DNA of 53,464 nucleotides from Cyanobium sp. T1B-Tous (GTDB lineage Bacteria > Cyanobacteriota > Cyanobacteriia > PCC-6307 > Cyanobiaceae): the NCBI RefSeq assembly GCF_024345475.1, contig NZ_JAGQBE010000013.1, positions 1 through 53,464 on the forward strand, in the 5' to 3' direction. The position numbers were made by a program, and so were the translations under genes. Shown in pieces: positions 8,276-17,716 of this stretch; the first letter of the stretch is position 1, and each line of letters opens with the position of its first letter. The notes below the pieces were generated by a model that was not told the origin of the DNA, did no database searches, and worked only from the letters and a program-made list of their open reading frames with translations.

Positions 8276-9784
8276 TCAAGCAATGCCTTCAGAACGCTGG
8301 GACACGGGGATGAAATACGAAATCTGTCGCAGAGCTGGATAACTCATCAGCACCCGCAGCAGGGTTCGGGTGCAGGTGAGTGCGCTGAACAGACTCAGCA
8401 GCACACCGATGCCGAGGGTTACCGCAAAACCTTTGACGAATCCCGTACCAAGGGCAAACAGGGCGACACAACTGATCAAGGTTGTGACCTGGCCATCCAG
8501 GATCGAGGAGAACGCCAGTGAAAAGCCCGTATCGATCGAGCGAATCAGGGTGTTTCCGGAGCGCAGTTCCTCCTTGATCCGCTCAAAGATCAGCACATTG
8601 GCGTCCACCGCCATACCGAGAGAAAGAATGAACCCGGCGATCCCCGGCAGGGTGAGGGTGACTGGGATTAGCGCGTAGACAGCGAGATTGAACAGGCCAT
8701 AGAGGGAAAGGGCCAGAACCGCCACCACCCCGGCCAACCGGTACACAACAAGCATGAACACGGCCACAAGGAAGAGGCCGCTCAGGGCAGCCGCCAGGCT
8801 GGTGCGGATGTTGTCCGCACCCAGGGACGGCCCCACGGTGCGGACTTCCACGATCTTGACGGGCAGCGGCAGGGAGCCCCCTCGCAACTGCACCTCCAGA
8901 TCACGGGCCTCCTCGGCGCTGAAATTGCCGGTGATGCTGGCCGAACCGCCGCTGATGCCGGCTGCCTTGAATTCCGGGCCCACGCTGGCCTCACTGATCG
9001 AACGGCCATCCAGAACGATGCCCAGCAGGCGATCTGTTCCGGCGATGCCCTGGGTGAGCTGGGCGAACTTGACGCCCCCTTCGCGGTTGAAGGACAGCGT
9101 CACATCCCAACCGGTTCCGGTCTGTTGCTGCTGACGGCCGGCGGTGGTGAGGTCTTTGCCGGTGAGCTGGGCCGGCTCGTACAGCTCCACGATGCGGGTG
9201 TTGACGGCCTTGAGCAGCAGGTCGAGCTGGTCAGCTTCACTGCTGCCGGGCGGCACCTGGATTCCCAGGGAGGCCAGGGACGCGGCGAGCTCCTCGGCCT
9301 TGATGGTCACCTGGGGCTGGGCCGGCTCAGGCTGGCCTGTGGGGTCGGCTTGGGCAGCCTTGGCCTTCTTCTGGTTGAGAACGGCCTGGGCTTGGCGCTT
9401 GAGGCGGAGCAAGCCCTGCATCTGCTGTTCCGTGCCGGGCTTCTGGGCCCTGAACTCCAGCAGGGCTGTGGTGCCGAGCACGGCGGCGGCCCGGGAGGGA
9501 TCCTGCTCTCCGGGCAACTGCAGCACCAGCTGATCGTCGCCGACGGTCTGAAGCGTGGACTCCGCCACACCCAGGCCGTTGATGCGCCGATCAAGCACCT
9601 CCTTCACCGCATCGAGTTGTTCCTTCTGAACCGACTTGACCGCCCCGGCAGGCAGAACCTGCAGGGTGAGCTGACTGCCGCCCCGGAGGTCGAGACCCAG
9701 CTGGAGGGGGAAGGAGGCGAGCAGGGCTCCCGCAGCGATCGCCAGAGCAAGAATCAGGGCAAACCACCCCTGTTGGCGGGCCAT
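8276..9784 (-). CDS. secD: Protein translocase subunit SecD
   Basis: The 502-aa product starts with one membrane helix followed by FPLQLGLDLRGGSQLTLQV, the SecD D1 signature. A large lumenal P1 region follows, with an Ala/Gln/Pro-rich insertion near residues 125-155. The membrane half contains LPGIAGFILSLGMAVDANVLIFERIKEEL. It forms a complex with SecF to assist protein export. It lies one base downstream of pdhB and one base upstream of secF, so the three are probably one transcript. Confidence 0.96.
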   Translation of the reverse strand: MARQQGWFALILALAIAAGALLASFPLQLGLDLRGGSQLTLQVLPAGAVKSVQKEQLDAVKEVLDRRINGLGVAESTLQTVGDDQLVLQLPGEQDPSRAAAVLGTTALLEFRAQKPGTEQQMQGLLRLKRQAQAVLNQKKAKAAQADPTGQPEPAQPQVTIKAEELAASLASLGIQVPPGSSEADQLDLLLKAVNTRIVELYEPAQLTGKDLTTAGRQQQQTGTGWDVTLSFNREGGVKFAQLTQGIAGTDRLLGIVLDGRSISEASVGPEFKAAGISGGSASITGNFSAEEARDLEVQLRGGSLPLPVKIVEVRTVGPSLGADNIRTSLAAALSGLFLVAVFMLVVYRLAGVVAVLALSLYGLFNLAVYALIPVTLTLPGIAGFILSLGMAVDANVLIFERIKEELRSGNTLIRSIDTGFSLAFSSILDGQVTTLISCVALFALGTGFVKGFAVTLGIGVLLSLFSALTCTRTLLRVLMSYPALRQISYFIPVSQRSEGIA

Positions 9785-9785
9785 C

Positions 9786-10769
9786 TCAGAGTTGACCGGC
9801 GAGGAGTTGCTTGGCGGTGTCGACGATCTGGTGGGGTTGGATGATCGTCAGGTTTTCCAGGGCGCCGTTGTACGGGGTCGGGATGTCCTGGGAGGAGAGG
9901 CGAATCGGCCTGGCGTCGAGGTCGTCAAAGCACTGCTCCGTGATCAGGGCCAGCAGCTCGGCGCCGATGCCGCCCGTCTTCATGCATTCCTCCACCACGA
10001 TCACCCGATGGGTCTTGCGGATCGAGCGGGCAATGGTCTCCATGTCGAAGGGCTTGAGGCTGATCAGATCGATCAACTCCACGCTGACCCCGTCCTTCTC
10101 CAGCTGCTCCACCGCCTTAAGGCAGTGATGACGCATGCGGGAGTAGGTGAGGATCGTGACGTCGCTGCCCTCCTGCACCACATCCGCCTGATCGAGGGCG
10201 CAGGTGTACTCGCCGTCGGGGATGTCCTCGGAGAGGTTGTAGAGCAGCACGTGCTCGAAGAAGAGCACCGGGTTGTTGTCGCGGATGGCGGCCTTCATCA
10301 GGCCCTTGGCGTTGGTGGGGGTGCTCACCGCCACGATCTTGATGCCCGGCACGGCGTGGAAGTAGGCCTCCAGGCGCTGGCTGTGCTCTGCCCCCAACTG
10401 GCGCCCCACGCCACCGGGACCGCGCACCACGGTGGGAATGGTGAAGTTGCCGCCGCTGGTGTAGCGGAGCATCCCCATGTTGTTGGAGATCTGGTTGAAC
10501 GCGAGCAGCAGGAAGCCCATGTTCATGCCCTCCACGATCGGGCGCAGGCCCGTCATCGCCGCGCCCACCGCCATGCCGGTGAAGGCGTTCTCGGCAATCG
10601 GGGTGTCGAGCACCCGCAGCTCGCCGTATTTCTCGTAGAGGTCCTTGGTGACCTTGTAGGAGCCGCCGTACTGGCCGACGTCCTCGCCCATCACGCAGAC
10701 GTGGGGATCGCGGGCCATCTCTTCGTCGATGGCTTCACGAAGGGCGTTGAACAGCAGGGTCTCTGCCAC
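9786..10769 (-). CDS. pdhB: Pyruvate dehydrogenase E1 component, beta subunit
   Basis: The 327-aa product has the transketolase-like pyrimidine domain of E1 beta: [28 protein letters not shown], split by [23 protein letters not shown]-terminal transketolase domain follows ([17 protein letters not shown]). With E1 alpha, encoded elsewhere, it decarboxylates pyruvate using thiamine diphosphate to feed acetyl-CoA synthesis. It lies in a minus-strand block after ispE and DUF3082 and directly before secD. Confidence 0.96.
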   Translation of the reverse strand: MAETLLFNALREAIDEEMARDPHVCVMGEDVGQYGGSYKVTKDLYEKYGELRVLDTPIAENAFTGMAVGAAMTGLRPIVEGMNMGFLLLAFNQISNNMGMLRYTSGGNFTIPTVVRGPGGVGRQLGAEHSQRLEAYFHAVPGIKIVAVSTPTNAKGLMKAAIRDNNPVLFFEHVLLYNLSEDIPDGEYTCALDQADVVQEGSDVTILTYSRMRHHCLKAVEQLEKDGVSVELIDLISLKPFDMETIARSIRKTHRVIVVEECMKTGGIGAELLALITEQCFDDLDARPIRLSSQDIPTPYNGALENLTIIQPHQIVDTAKQLLAGQL

Positions 10770-10827
10770 GTCTGGGCTTGCACCGTATGGCCGCCAACCT
10801 ATCTCAGCCGCCAGCGGCGGATCCGGC

Positions 10828-10923
10828 TCAGCCGCCAGCCGCGAAGGTGGAGAGCAGCAGCACCGAGAGGAGCATGCCGGGGAGCAGCAGCGTCACCAGC
10901 AGGCCCAGGTCGTGGGGAGTCAT
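10828..10923 (-). CDS. Small single-helix membrane peptide (31 aa)
   Basis: The 32-codon frame starts at ATG 10923 and ends with TGA at 10828. The peptide begins [16 protein letters not shown], continues with a Leu-rich helix, and ends STFAAGG. It has the size and hydrophobicity of the small photosystem or cytochrome subunits common in cyanobacteria, but I cannot match it to PsbM, PsbX, PsaM, PetN or Psb30 by eye. It fills the gap between DUF3082 and pdhB on the same strand. No clear ribosome site is visible, so expression is uncertain. Confidence 0.5.
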   Translation of the reverse strand: MTPHDLGLLVTLLLPGMLLSVLLLSTFAAGG

Positions 10924-10946
10924 GAACCGATGCCAGTGACGGGAAG

Positions 10947-11297
10947 CTAGGCGGTTTTGTCGGCCTCGGCAGGGGCTGATCCGGAGCCGGACACCAGGCT
11001 TTGCACGAACACCAGGCCCAGGCCCAGGGCGATGAAGGCAAAGCTGAAGGTGGCCAGGAAGGACATGCCCACGATCAGGGTCTTGAGGGCAGTGGCAATG
11101 CTCTGGGCAATCGCCGAGCCATAGCTGGGCGGATGCAGGGCGTAGTAGGCCACCAGCCGCTGGCTCAAGCCCAGGGCCAGCCAGGCCAGCAGGCCGGCGG
11201 TGAGCGAACCGGACAGAAAACTCAGCGGCCCCTTTCGGGGCCTGGTGGAGGCTGGGGTCTCCAGGGCAGGGCTGGAGCTGGGATCGGAATCAGTCAC
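10947..11297 (-). CDS. DUF3082 membrane protein
   Basis: The 116-aa product begins VTDSDPSSS at a GTG that overlaps the ispE stop by four bases (GTGA). After a disordered Pro/Thr-rich start there are two probable membrane helices: [20 protein letters not shown] and [20 protein letters not shown]. The sequence matches the cyanobacterial DUF3082 family, of unknown function. The overlapping start indicates translational coupling with ispE. Confidence 0.8.
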   Translation of the reverse strand: MTDSDPSSSPALETPASTRPRKGPLSFLSGSLTAGLLAWLALGLSQRLVAYYALHPPSYGSAIAQSIATALKTLIVGMSFLATFSFAFIALGLGLVFVQSLVSGSGSAPAEADKTA

Positions 11298-12229
11298 GGG
11301 TCCAGGCTGACACCCTGGCGGCTGAAGCCACAACACCAGGCTTCAAAGCCCGCCGCCTCCAGCTGGGCCGCCAGGGCGGCATGGGCCGCTTGCGCCTCGG
11401 CGAGGTGGGCGAACAGGGCGAACAGGCTCGGGCCCGATCCGCTCATGGCCACCGCCAGGGGGCGTTCCGTCTGGCGCAGCAGGGCCAGGCCCTGCCGCAC
11501 GCTGCCAACCTCCGGTTCCACCACAGCCTGCAGGTCATTGCGGAGCGAGGGCAGGGCCGAACCCTGGAGCAGGGCCTGCAGCAGCGGGCCCTCGCGCAAC
11601 GCCTGCCGGCGTTGGGCGAAGTCGGGCTCCCCATCCAGGTAAAAGTCGCCGCGCATGGCCTTGCAGCGCCCATAGGCCCAGGGTGTGCTCACGCTGACCT
11701 CGGGGTGCTTGATCAACAGCACGGCCAGGTTGAGGGGCTGTTCAGGCACCAACGGCTCCAGCCGCTCCCCGCGACCGAAACACAGCTGGGTGCCACCGTC
11801 GAGGCAGAACGGCATGTCGGATCCGAGCTCAGCCGCCATGGCGTGCAGGGCTGCGCCATCAAAGCCGAGGCCCCAGAGGGCATTGAGGCCCACCAGGGCC
11901 GCCGCCCCGTTGCTCGAGCCCCCAGCCAAACCGGCACCGATCGGAATGCGCTTCTCGAGCACGATCTCGGCCCCCAACTCCGTAAAGCCCGAACGGGCAC
12001 GCAGCAGCTCGCCGGCCCGCACGATCAGGTTGCTGCCGTCCGTGGGCAGGTCGCTGCGGTCACAGCGCAGGCTGATCTGGGCATCCGCCGTGGGGCGCAT
12101 CCTCAGGGTGTCGGCCAGATCGATGGACTGCATCACCATCGCCAGCTCGTGGAAGCCGTCGGAACGCAGCCCGAGCACCTCCAGGTGCAGGTTGATTTTG
12201 GCGGGGGCCCGCACACACAGGTCAGCCAT
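11294..12229 (-). CDS. ispE: 4-diphosphocytidyl-2-C-methyl-D-erythritol kinase
   Basis: This GHMP kinase of 311 aa has [12 protein letters not shown] at residues 9-20 and the ATP-binding glycine loop [16 protein letters not shown] near 96-111. A late [11 protein letters not shown] motif is also present. It phosphorylates the 2-hydroxyl of CDP-methylerythritol in the MEP route to isoprenoids, which supplies carotenoids, phytol and quinone tails. It overlaps the rsmA stop by eight bases, an arrangement found widely in bacteria, and is followed by DUF3082. Confidence 0.96.
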   Translation of the reverse strand: MADLCVRAPAKINLHLEVLGLRSDGFHELAMVMQSIDLADTLRMRPTADAQISLRCDRSDLPTDGSNLIVRAGELLRARSGFTELGAEIVLEKRIPIGAGLAGGSSNGAAALVGLNALWGLGFDGAALHAMAAELGSDMPFCLDGGTQLCFGRGERLEPLVPEQPLNLAVLLIKHPEVSVSTPWAYGRCKAMRGDFYLDGEPDFAQRRQALREGPLLQALLQGSALPSLRNDLQAVVEPEVGSVRQGLALLRQTERPLAVAMSGSGPSLFALFAHLAEAQAAHAALAAQLEAAGFEAWCCGFSRQGVSLDP

Positions 12230-13067
12230 GGGCGGAAGTGGGGACCGGGTCCGTTGCGCGCATCGCCTGATTCAAACCGTTGGCCAAGGCCACCCAACCC
12301 TCGGGGGCGATGTCCTGGGGCCGCTGCTGCAAACCCATACCCGCAGCCTCGGTGAGGGAAGCCAGCTCAGCCTCCGGCAGCAACCCCGCCAGGGTGTTGC
12401 GCAGCATCTTGCGACGGGCGGCAAAACAGCGCCTCAACAGTTGCTCCACCGTGCGCGCCACCTGGGGGTCGAGCTGCTGCGACGCCGGCAGCGGATCCAA
12501 CACGATCACTTCGGAGTGGACCTTCGGCGGCGGCTGGAAGCAGCGGGGGGGAACCGGGCAGACCGACCGGCAGTCGGCCAGCAGCTGCATCCGCACGCTC
12601 AGGGCCGAGTAGGCGCTGCTGCCGGGCTGGCAGCGGATGCGTTCCCCCACCTCCCGCTGCACCAGCAGCACCAGTCGCTCGTAGGGCTGGGCTGCGGGCC
12701 GATCCAACCGGCCCACCAGGCGTTCCAGCAAGGGGCCCGTGATGTTGTACGGAATATTGGCGACCACCTTGTTGGCCCCCGGCAGCTCCACCGCCAGCAC
12801 ATCCCCGGAGGTGAGGCTGAAGCGCGGTTGATCGCCAAAGCGACCCTGCAGACCCTCCACCAGATCCCGATCCAGCTCCACCGCCAGGACTGCCGACGCA
12901 GGGGACGCCAAGAGCCGCTCCGTGAGGGCCCCGCGCCCCGGACCGACCTCCAACACCCGGTCGCCGGCATCCAGCTCGGCCGCTGTCACGATCTGGCCCA
13001 GCACCGTTTGATCCACCAACCAGTGCTGGCCGAAGCGCTTGCGGGCGCGGTGGGCAGCAAAACTCAT
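12222..13067 (-). CDS. rsmA: 16S rRNA dimethyladenosine transferase RsmA (KsgA)
   Basis: The 281-aa product opens with [11 protein letters not shown] and has SAM motif I ([16 protein letters not shown], near residue 38) and the catalytic NIPY motif at 104-107. It dimethylates two adjacent adenines in the 3' terminal helix of 16S rRNA late in 30S assembly. The frame is open to 13676, but the ATG at 13067 begins the conserved protein. The longer part lies over the opposite-strand genes. The block rsmA-ispE-DUF3082 appears coupled by overlaps. Confidence 0.96.
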   Translation of the reverse strand: MSFAAHRARKRFGQHWLVDQTVLGQIVTAAELDAGDRVLEVGPGRGALTERLLASPASAVLAVELDRDLVEGLQGRFGDQPRFSLTSGDVLAVELPGANKVVANIPYNITGPLLERLVGRLDRPAAQPYERLVLLVQREVGERIRCQPGSSAYSALSVRMQLLADCRSVCPVPPRCFQPPPKVHSEVIVLDPLPASQQLDPQVARTVEQLLRRCFAARRKMLRNTLAGLLPEAELASLTEAAGMGLQQRPQDIAPEGWVALANGLNQAMRATDPVPTSAHG

Positions 13068-13091
13068 GGATGGCGTCGCAGTTCCTCCACC

Positions 13092-13379
13092 TTGCCTGTT
13101 TCCCGGCCCCACCTCCTCCTGCTGGCCCTCTTCGGGGCCGTGGGCCTGCCGTTGCTCAGTGCCCCTGCCCGGGCGGGAAGCGTCACGGCCTCCTCGATCT
13201 GGGACCAGAGCAACGCCCTGGAACGGGCCCGCGAACAGCTGCCGGCGGGAGCCACCGTCACTGCCGAGCGCTGCCAGGAGGTGGAGGTGGGCATCGGCAA
13301 CATCCGCTACCTGTGCACGGTGGAATTCCAACCCGCCAGCGAGACCAGTCCGGCCCCTAGCCCCGCCCCATCCCCCTAA
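13092..13379 (+). CDS. Small secreted protein with two cysteines (paralogue of 23882)
   Basis: From TTG 13092 the product is 95 aa. A signal peptide (LLLLALFGAVGLPLLSAPARA) is followed by a mature part with QSN at 39-41, LPAG, Cys61, then YLC with Cys75, and a Pro/Ser tail. The pattern QSN..A..LP.G..T...C.E...Y.C.V recurs in the protein at 23882, so the two are paralogues. Function is unknown; the two Cys may form a disulfide after export. The start is uncertain: no ATG exists, and GTG 13050 would overlap rsmA, which begins 24 bases away on the other strand. Confidence 0.65.
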   Translation: MPVSRPHLLLLALFGAVGLPLLSAPARAGSVTASSIWDQSNALERAREQLPAGATVTAERCQEVEVGIGNIRYLCTVEFQPASETSPAPSPAPSP

Positions 13380-13384
13380 AACCC

Positions 13385-13750
13385 TCAGCCTTGGGGCCGT
13401 ATCCAGCGCACGGGAGCGGTTGTGGGGGCGAGGGGCACCAGGGCATACACCAGCTCCACGGGACTCTCCGCCCACTGCGGGTGGGCCGCAAGCCAGCAGC
13501 TCCAGGCCTGCTCCAACCGTCGCCGTTTCTGCCGTCGCAGGCCAGCGACCCCCCAGCCATCGGGCCCCTGGCGGCGCCGGCCCTTGACCTCCACCAGCAG
13601 CAGCCGGCCGGACTTTTCCAGCACCAGATCCAGTTCGCCCCAGCGACACCCCCACTGATGGGACAGCAGGCGCCACCCCCTGGCCCGGAGCAGCCGCAGC
13701 ACCCGCTGCTCAGCCCAATCCCCCTGACGGCGGGCGGCGGTGCGCGGCAT
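13385..13750 (-). CDS. UPF0102 (YraN-like) endonuclease-fold protein
   Basis: The product of about 121 aa contains RRQGDWAEQRVLRLL, WGCRWGELDLVLE and LLLVEVKGRR, the conserved core of UPF0102/YraN. The family has the PD-(D/E)xK nuclease fold, with the acidic residues in GELD and the E-x-K of VEVK. Its physiological role is unsettled. I chose Met 13750 (MPRTAARRQGDWAEQ); Met 13759 is an alternative. It converges with the secreted protein gene five bases away. Confidence 0.88.
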   Translation of the reverse strand: MPRTAARRQGDWAEQRVLRLLRARGWRLLSHQWGCRWGELDLVLEKSGRLLLVEVKGRRRQGPDGWGVAGLRRQKRRRLEQAWSCWLAAHPQWAESPVELVYALVPLAPTTAPVRWIRPQG

Positions 13751-13816
13751 CGAGACCATCCTGAGCTGGTTCAGGGTTCCCACCAAACCCGTCCTGACCG
13801 CACCAAAGGGCCTCCC

Positions 13817-13822
13817 TAGGCT
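13817..13822 (+). promoter_or_regulatory. Putative -10 element (TAGGCT) for the pentapeptide gene
   Basis: TAGGCT begins 27 bases before the ATG at 13844, the same spacing as the TAGGAT before psb28. No -35 is evident. The call rests on this repeated spacing. Confidence 0.35.
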
Positions 13823-13843
13823 TGCGGCAGCTTCCCTGCTGCC

Positions 13844-14362
13844 ATGCTCCCGCCGTCCTCGCCCGGTTGGGCACCTCGCCGCCTTGTCCGTCTGGTGTCA
13901 GGGGTGTTGCTGGCCCTCTCCCTCAGCTGGATCGGACCCATCGCCCCAGCCGTGGCCGCAATGGATGTGGCCAAGCAGGTGCTGATCGGTGCCGACTTCC
14001 ACGATCAGGATCTGCGGGGTGCCACCTTCAACCTCACCAACCTGCGGGATGCCAGCTTCGCCGGCTCCGACCTGCAGGGGGCGAGCCTGTTTGGCGCCAA
14101 GCTTCAAGACGCCGATCTCAGCAACACCAACCTGCGGGAGGCCACGCTCGATTCCGCGATCTTTGATGGCACCAACCTCAGCAATGCGGTGCTGGAAGAT
14201 GCCTTTGCCTTCAATACCAAGTTCACCAACGTGGTGATCGAGGGTGCCGACTTCACCAACGTGCCTTTGCGGGCTGACGCCCTCAAAACCCTCTGTGGCG
14301 TGGCCAGCGGCACGAATCCCGTCACCGGCCGCGACACCCGGTCCACCCTCGGCTGCAGCTGA
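13844..14362 (+). CDS. Secreted (probably thylakoid-lumenal) pentapeptide-repeat protein
   Basis: The 172-aa product has a Sec-type signal peptide ([18 protein letters not shown], cleavage near AVAA at about residue 39). About 16 A(D/N)Lxx-type pentapeptides follow ([20 protein letters not shown] and on), which form a right-handed quadrilateral beta helix. The tail [21 protein letters not shown] has two Cys that could form a disulfide. Lumenal pentapeptide proteins of this kind are common in cyanobacteria and plant thylakoids, with largely unknown roles. The next gene starts 12 bases downstream. Confidence 0.87.
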   Translation: MLPPSSPGWAPRRLVRLVSGVLLALSLSWIGPIAPAVAAMDVAKQVLIGADFHDQDLRGATFNLTNLRDASFAGSDLQGASLFGAKLQDADLSNTNLREATLDSAIFDGTNLSNAVLEDAFAFNTKFTNVVIEGADFTNVPLRADALKTLCGVASGTNPVTGRDTRSTLGCS

Positions 14363-14373
14363 CCCGACCCGTC

Positions 14374-14787
14374 ATGAGCTTCGACGCCCGCAGCCGCGAA
14401 CGCCTTGAGGCCCTCGGCCGCCGTCTGCCCCAACCTCTGCCCACGCCGGCCCCTCCCCAGCAGGCCGCGACCAAGGCCACCGACAAACGCCACCGCGTGG
14501 AACGGGAGGAGAACCCCGAGGCCCTGTTTCGCGAACTGATGCAGGTCAGTCCCGATGGCACGGTGCCACCGCACCTGATGGAGCGGTTACGGGAGTTGGA
14601 GGCCCGCCGCCAGGGCCCGGTCCCGAACGCATCACGCTCCACCCCCTCCCCCACTCCAGGCAAGGAGCGCAGCAGAGCAGCGGGGGCCAACACCGTGGGC
14701 CGCGCGGATGCCCGTACCGCCGCCGCGCACGGCGACCTTTACACCGCGTTTCAGCAACTGCTGCTGGAAGATGAAGACGACGCCTGA
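14374..14787 (+). CDS. Conserved hypothetical protein (137 aa), soluble and partly disordered
   Basis: No domain is recognised. The N-terminal half is charged and helical (RSRERLEALGRRLPQP, then ENPEALFRELMQVSPDG and PHLMERLRELEARRQ). The middle is Pro/Ser-rich, and the C-terminus has a short acidic helix, YTAFQQLLLEDEDD. There is no signal or membrane segment. It follows the pentapeptide gene closely on the same strand and is probably cotranscribed. Confidence 0.68.
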   Translation: MSFDARSRERLEALGRRLPQPLPTPAPPQQAATKATDKRHRVEREENPEALFRELMQVSPDGTVPPHLMERLRELEARRQGPVPNASRSTPSPTPGKERSRAAGANTVGRADARTAAAHGDLYTAFQQLLLEDEDDA

Positions 14788-14848
14788 CTTCGCCGTGGAT
14801 GCGTGCCCTTTTACGGCCCCAGGGCCTTCGCTGAGGTAGGCATAAGAC

Positions 14849-15508
14849 ATGCCCGTTCCCCTCTCCAGCGACCCCAGCCTGGCCGCCTTCGGCTCCAGCC
14901 TCACCGCCATCACCCTCGCGGAGCTGGGCGATAAAACCTTTTTCATGGCCTTGATCCTGGCGGTGCGCCACCGGGCCCGCTGGGTGTTCTTGGGGGCGTT
15001 TGCCGCGCTCACAGCGGTCACCCTGATCTCCCTGGCCCTGGGCTACGGCCTGCGGGAATTGCTGCCCCAGTCCGTGGTGCCCTGGCTGGCGGCGGCGCTG
15101 TTTCTGGCTTTTGGCCTCAAGCTGCTGATCGATGCCCAGGGCATGGCCGCTGACGCGGCCGAGGAGGAAGCCGAGGAGGCCGAGGAGGCCATCAATGCGG
15201 CGGAATCCAACAACCCCCTCACCACTGCCTGGTCCGTGATCTGGGAGGCCTTCGCCCTCGTGTTTGTGGCGGAACTGGGGGACCGGACCCAATTCACCAC
15301 GATCTTCATGGCCACCGCACCAGCCCAGGTGTTCAGCTTTGCCGGACTTCTGGCGGGCACCTTGCTTGGTCATGCCCTGGTCACCTGGTTGGCGGTGGGC
15401 GCCGGCAAGTGGATCGGCCAACGGGTCAACGAGCGGCTCCTGTACCGCCTCAGTGGCGGCCTGTTTCTCGTGTTCGGACTGGCGGCCCTCCAACAGGCCC
15501 TGGGCTGA
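14849..15508 (+). CDS. TMEM165/GDT1 family cation exporter (Mn2+/Ca2+)
   Basis: The 219-aa membrane protein has the two signature repeats of UPF0016/GDT1: ELGDKT at residues 25-30 and ELGDRT at 142-147. They are separated by an acidic loop (EEEAEEAEEA) near residue 105. Characterised members, including the cyanobacterial Mnx, move manganese or calcium out of the cytoplasm, in photosynthetic cells partly into the thylakoid lumen. Both halves are in one polypeptide, so it could function alone. A TAGGCA hexamer 12 bases before the ATG may be a promoter element or a ribosome site. Confidence 0.9.
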   Translation: MPVPLSSDPSLAAFGSSLTAITLAELGDKTFFMALILAVRHRARWVFLGAFAALTAVTLISLALGYGLRELLPQSVVPWLAAALFLAFGLKLLIDAQGMAADAAEEEAEEAEEAINAAESNNPLTTAWSVIWEAFALVFVAELGDRTQFTTIFMATAPAQVFSFAGLLAGTLLGHALVTWLAVGAGKWIGQRVNERLLYRLSGGLFLVFGLAALQQALG

Positions 15509-15522
15509 AGCGCGCCCCGTAA

Positions 15523-16566
<1,044 letters not shown>

Positions 16567-16620
16567 GCACTGGACTGAGACAGGCCGGGCACTGGTGAAG
16601 GGTCCCTCCCTTCCCAGCCC

Positions 16621-16998
16621 ATGGCCTGCGGTGCCGTGATCTCCCTGCTCGATACCCAGCAGTCCCGCCAGGGCCACTGGTGGCTCCCCGATGCTGGCTT
16701 TCCCCAGCACCTCGCCAGCCTGCTCGGCTCCCCGCTGCGTGCGAGTGGGCAGCCGCCGCGCAGCTGGTGGGAGCTCGCCGCGGTGTTCGAGCCGCTACGG
16801 CCGCTGCCCGCGTCAGACGCCCCGCCAACCACCACTGGCGCCACCTACCGCTACCTGATCTGCCTCCATCGGCGCGGCAACCGCCTGTCCTGCTGGCGCC
16901 GCTATCCGCAAGGCCTGGGCTGGCAGCGCCGCTGCGGACCCATGCCCCTGGCGCACTTCATCCACCGCTTCAACCAGCACCTAATCTCGCCCCCATGA
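16621..16998 (+). CDS. Hypothetical protein (125 aa), Trp/Arg-rich
   Basis: No family is recognised. The sequence is rich in Trp, Arg, Pro and Leu (GHWWLPDAGFPQHL; PPRSWWELAAVF; RYLICLHRRGNRLSCWRRYP) and has no signal or membrane helix. It begins at ATG 16621 shortly after gap1 and overlaps the next start by four bases (ATGA at 16995-16998), which suggests coupled translation and supports this frame. Another frame over the same bases is open but lacks such support. Confidence 0.58.
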   Translation: MACGAVISLLDTQQSRQGHWWLPDAGFPQHLASLLGSPLRASGQPPRSWWELAAVFEPLRPLPASDAPPTTTGATYRYLICLHRRGNRLSCWRRYPQGLGWQRRCGPMPLAHFIHRFNQHLISPP

Positions 16999-17255
16999 CC
17001 GGCAATCTCCAGGCGATTGGCTTTCTATTCAGCTGGGTGCTGGGCTGGGGCATCGGCGGATCCCTGATCGACGCCGGGTTGATCCAGGCGGGCGTGTATT
17101 CCCTGGAAACCGGCCAGCTCGGCACGCTCTCCACCTTTGTGCTGTGGACCCTGGCCTGGGGCGGTGGCGGCTTTTGGCTCTACCAGCGCTTCACCAGCCC
17201 CGATCCGCACGCCCGTGCGTCGGATCCATCCGACTCAGGCGACTCCCAGAGCTAA
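16995..17255 (+). CDS. Small two-helix membrane protein (86 aa)
   Basis: Starting at ATG 16995 (MTGNLQAIGFLFSWVLGWG), the product has two hydrophobic segments, one N-terminal and one at LSTFVLWTLAWGGGGFWLYQ. It ends in a Ser/Asp-rich disordered tail. The pattern resembles small cyanobacterial membrane proteins of unknown function. It overlaps the previous gene by four bases. The SOS-controlled umuDC unit begins just downstream. Confidence 0.68.
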   Translation: MTGNLQAIGFLFSWVLGWGIGGSLIDAGLIQAGVYSLETGQLGTLSTFVLWTLAWGGGGFWLYQRFTSPDPHARASDPSDSGDSQS

Positions 17256-17282
17256 AGGGCGCCCCATCGCCCCTCCAAAATC

Positions 17283-17296
17283 AGTACGCCTGAACT
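17283..17296. promoter_or_regulatory. Probable LexA (SOS) box upstream of umuDC
   Basis: AGTACGCCTGAACT matches the cyanobacterial LexA consensus RGTACNNNDGTWCB at 13 of 14 positions; the only mismatch is A for T at position 11. It ends 26 bases before the proposed umuD start and is in the position expected for repression of an SOS-induced polymerase operon. Confidence 0.65.
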
Positions 17297-17322
17297 AGTG
17301 TCGAGGGATCTGCGGTCTGCCC

Positions 17323-17709
17323 TTGGCTCCACGCCCGCTTCCCAACTCCCTCGCACCCAGCACCCTCGAGCCAACGGCCACCAGCCTTGAAGAGCAGCTG
17401 ATCCGCTGCCGTGCCAGCACTTTTTTGCTGCGGGTGAGCGGCGAGTCGATGCAGGGAGCCGGCATCCGTCACGGCGACCTGCTGATCGTCGATCGGGGAC
17501 TGGAGCCCCGCGTCGGCCAGATCGTGGTCGCCTACCTCGACGGGGGTTTCACCCTCAAGCGGCTGGCTCGGCACCGGGGGCGGCTGCGGCTGGAAGCCGC
17601 CCATCCGGCCTACCCCCCCCTGGAGCTGAGCCGCTCCGACGAGCATCGGCTCTGGGGCGTGGCGCTCCACGTGATCCGCGCCCTGGCAGCCAGACCGCTC
17701 CATCGCTGA
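17323..17709 (+). CDS. umuD: UmuD-like S24 peptidase subunit of DNA polymerase V
   Basis: The 128-aa product has the LexA/UmuD serine-lysine dyad: Ser42 in SGESMQGAGI and Lys79 in FTLKRL. HGDLLIVDR lies between them. Processed UmuD joins UmuC to form the error-prone polymerase. An in-frame TAG at 17296-17298 prevents a longer N-terminus, and TTG 17323 is the first usual start codon. From it there is no Cys-Gly or Ala-Gly cleavage pair ahead of the dyad, so the protein looks pre-trimmed. A CTG at 17317 is an alternative start. An SOS box lies upstream and umuC seven bases downstream. Confidence 0.88.
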   Translation: MAPRPLPNSLAPSTLEPTATSLEEQLIRCRASTFLLRVSGESMQGAGIRHGDLLIVDRGLEPRVGQIVVAYLDGGFTLKRLARHRGRLRLEAAHPAYPPLELSRSDEHRLWGVALHVIRALAARPLHR

Positions 17710-17716
17710 GCAAGCC

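Noticed and set aside
11685-13379. Long plus-strand frame reaching into the secreted protein gene
   Set aside because: Everything before about 13050 is antisense to ispE and rsmA; only the last ~95 codons form the secreted protein.
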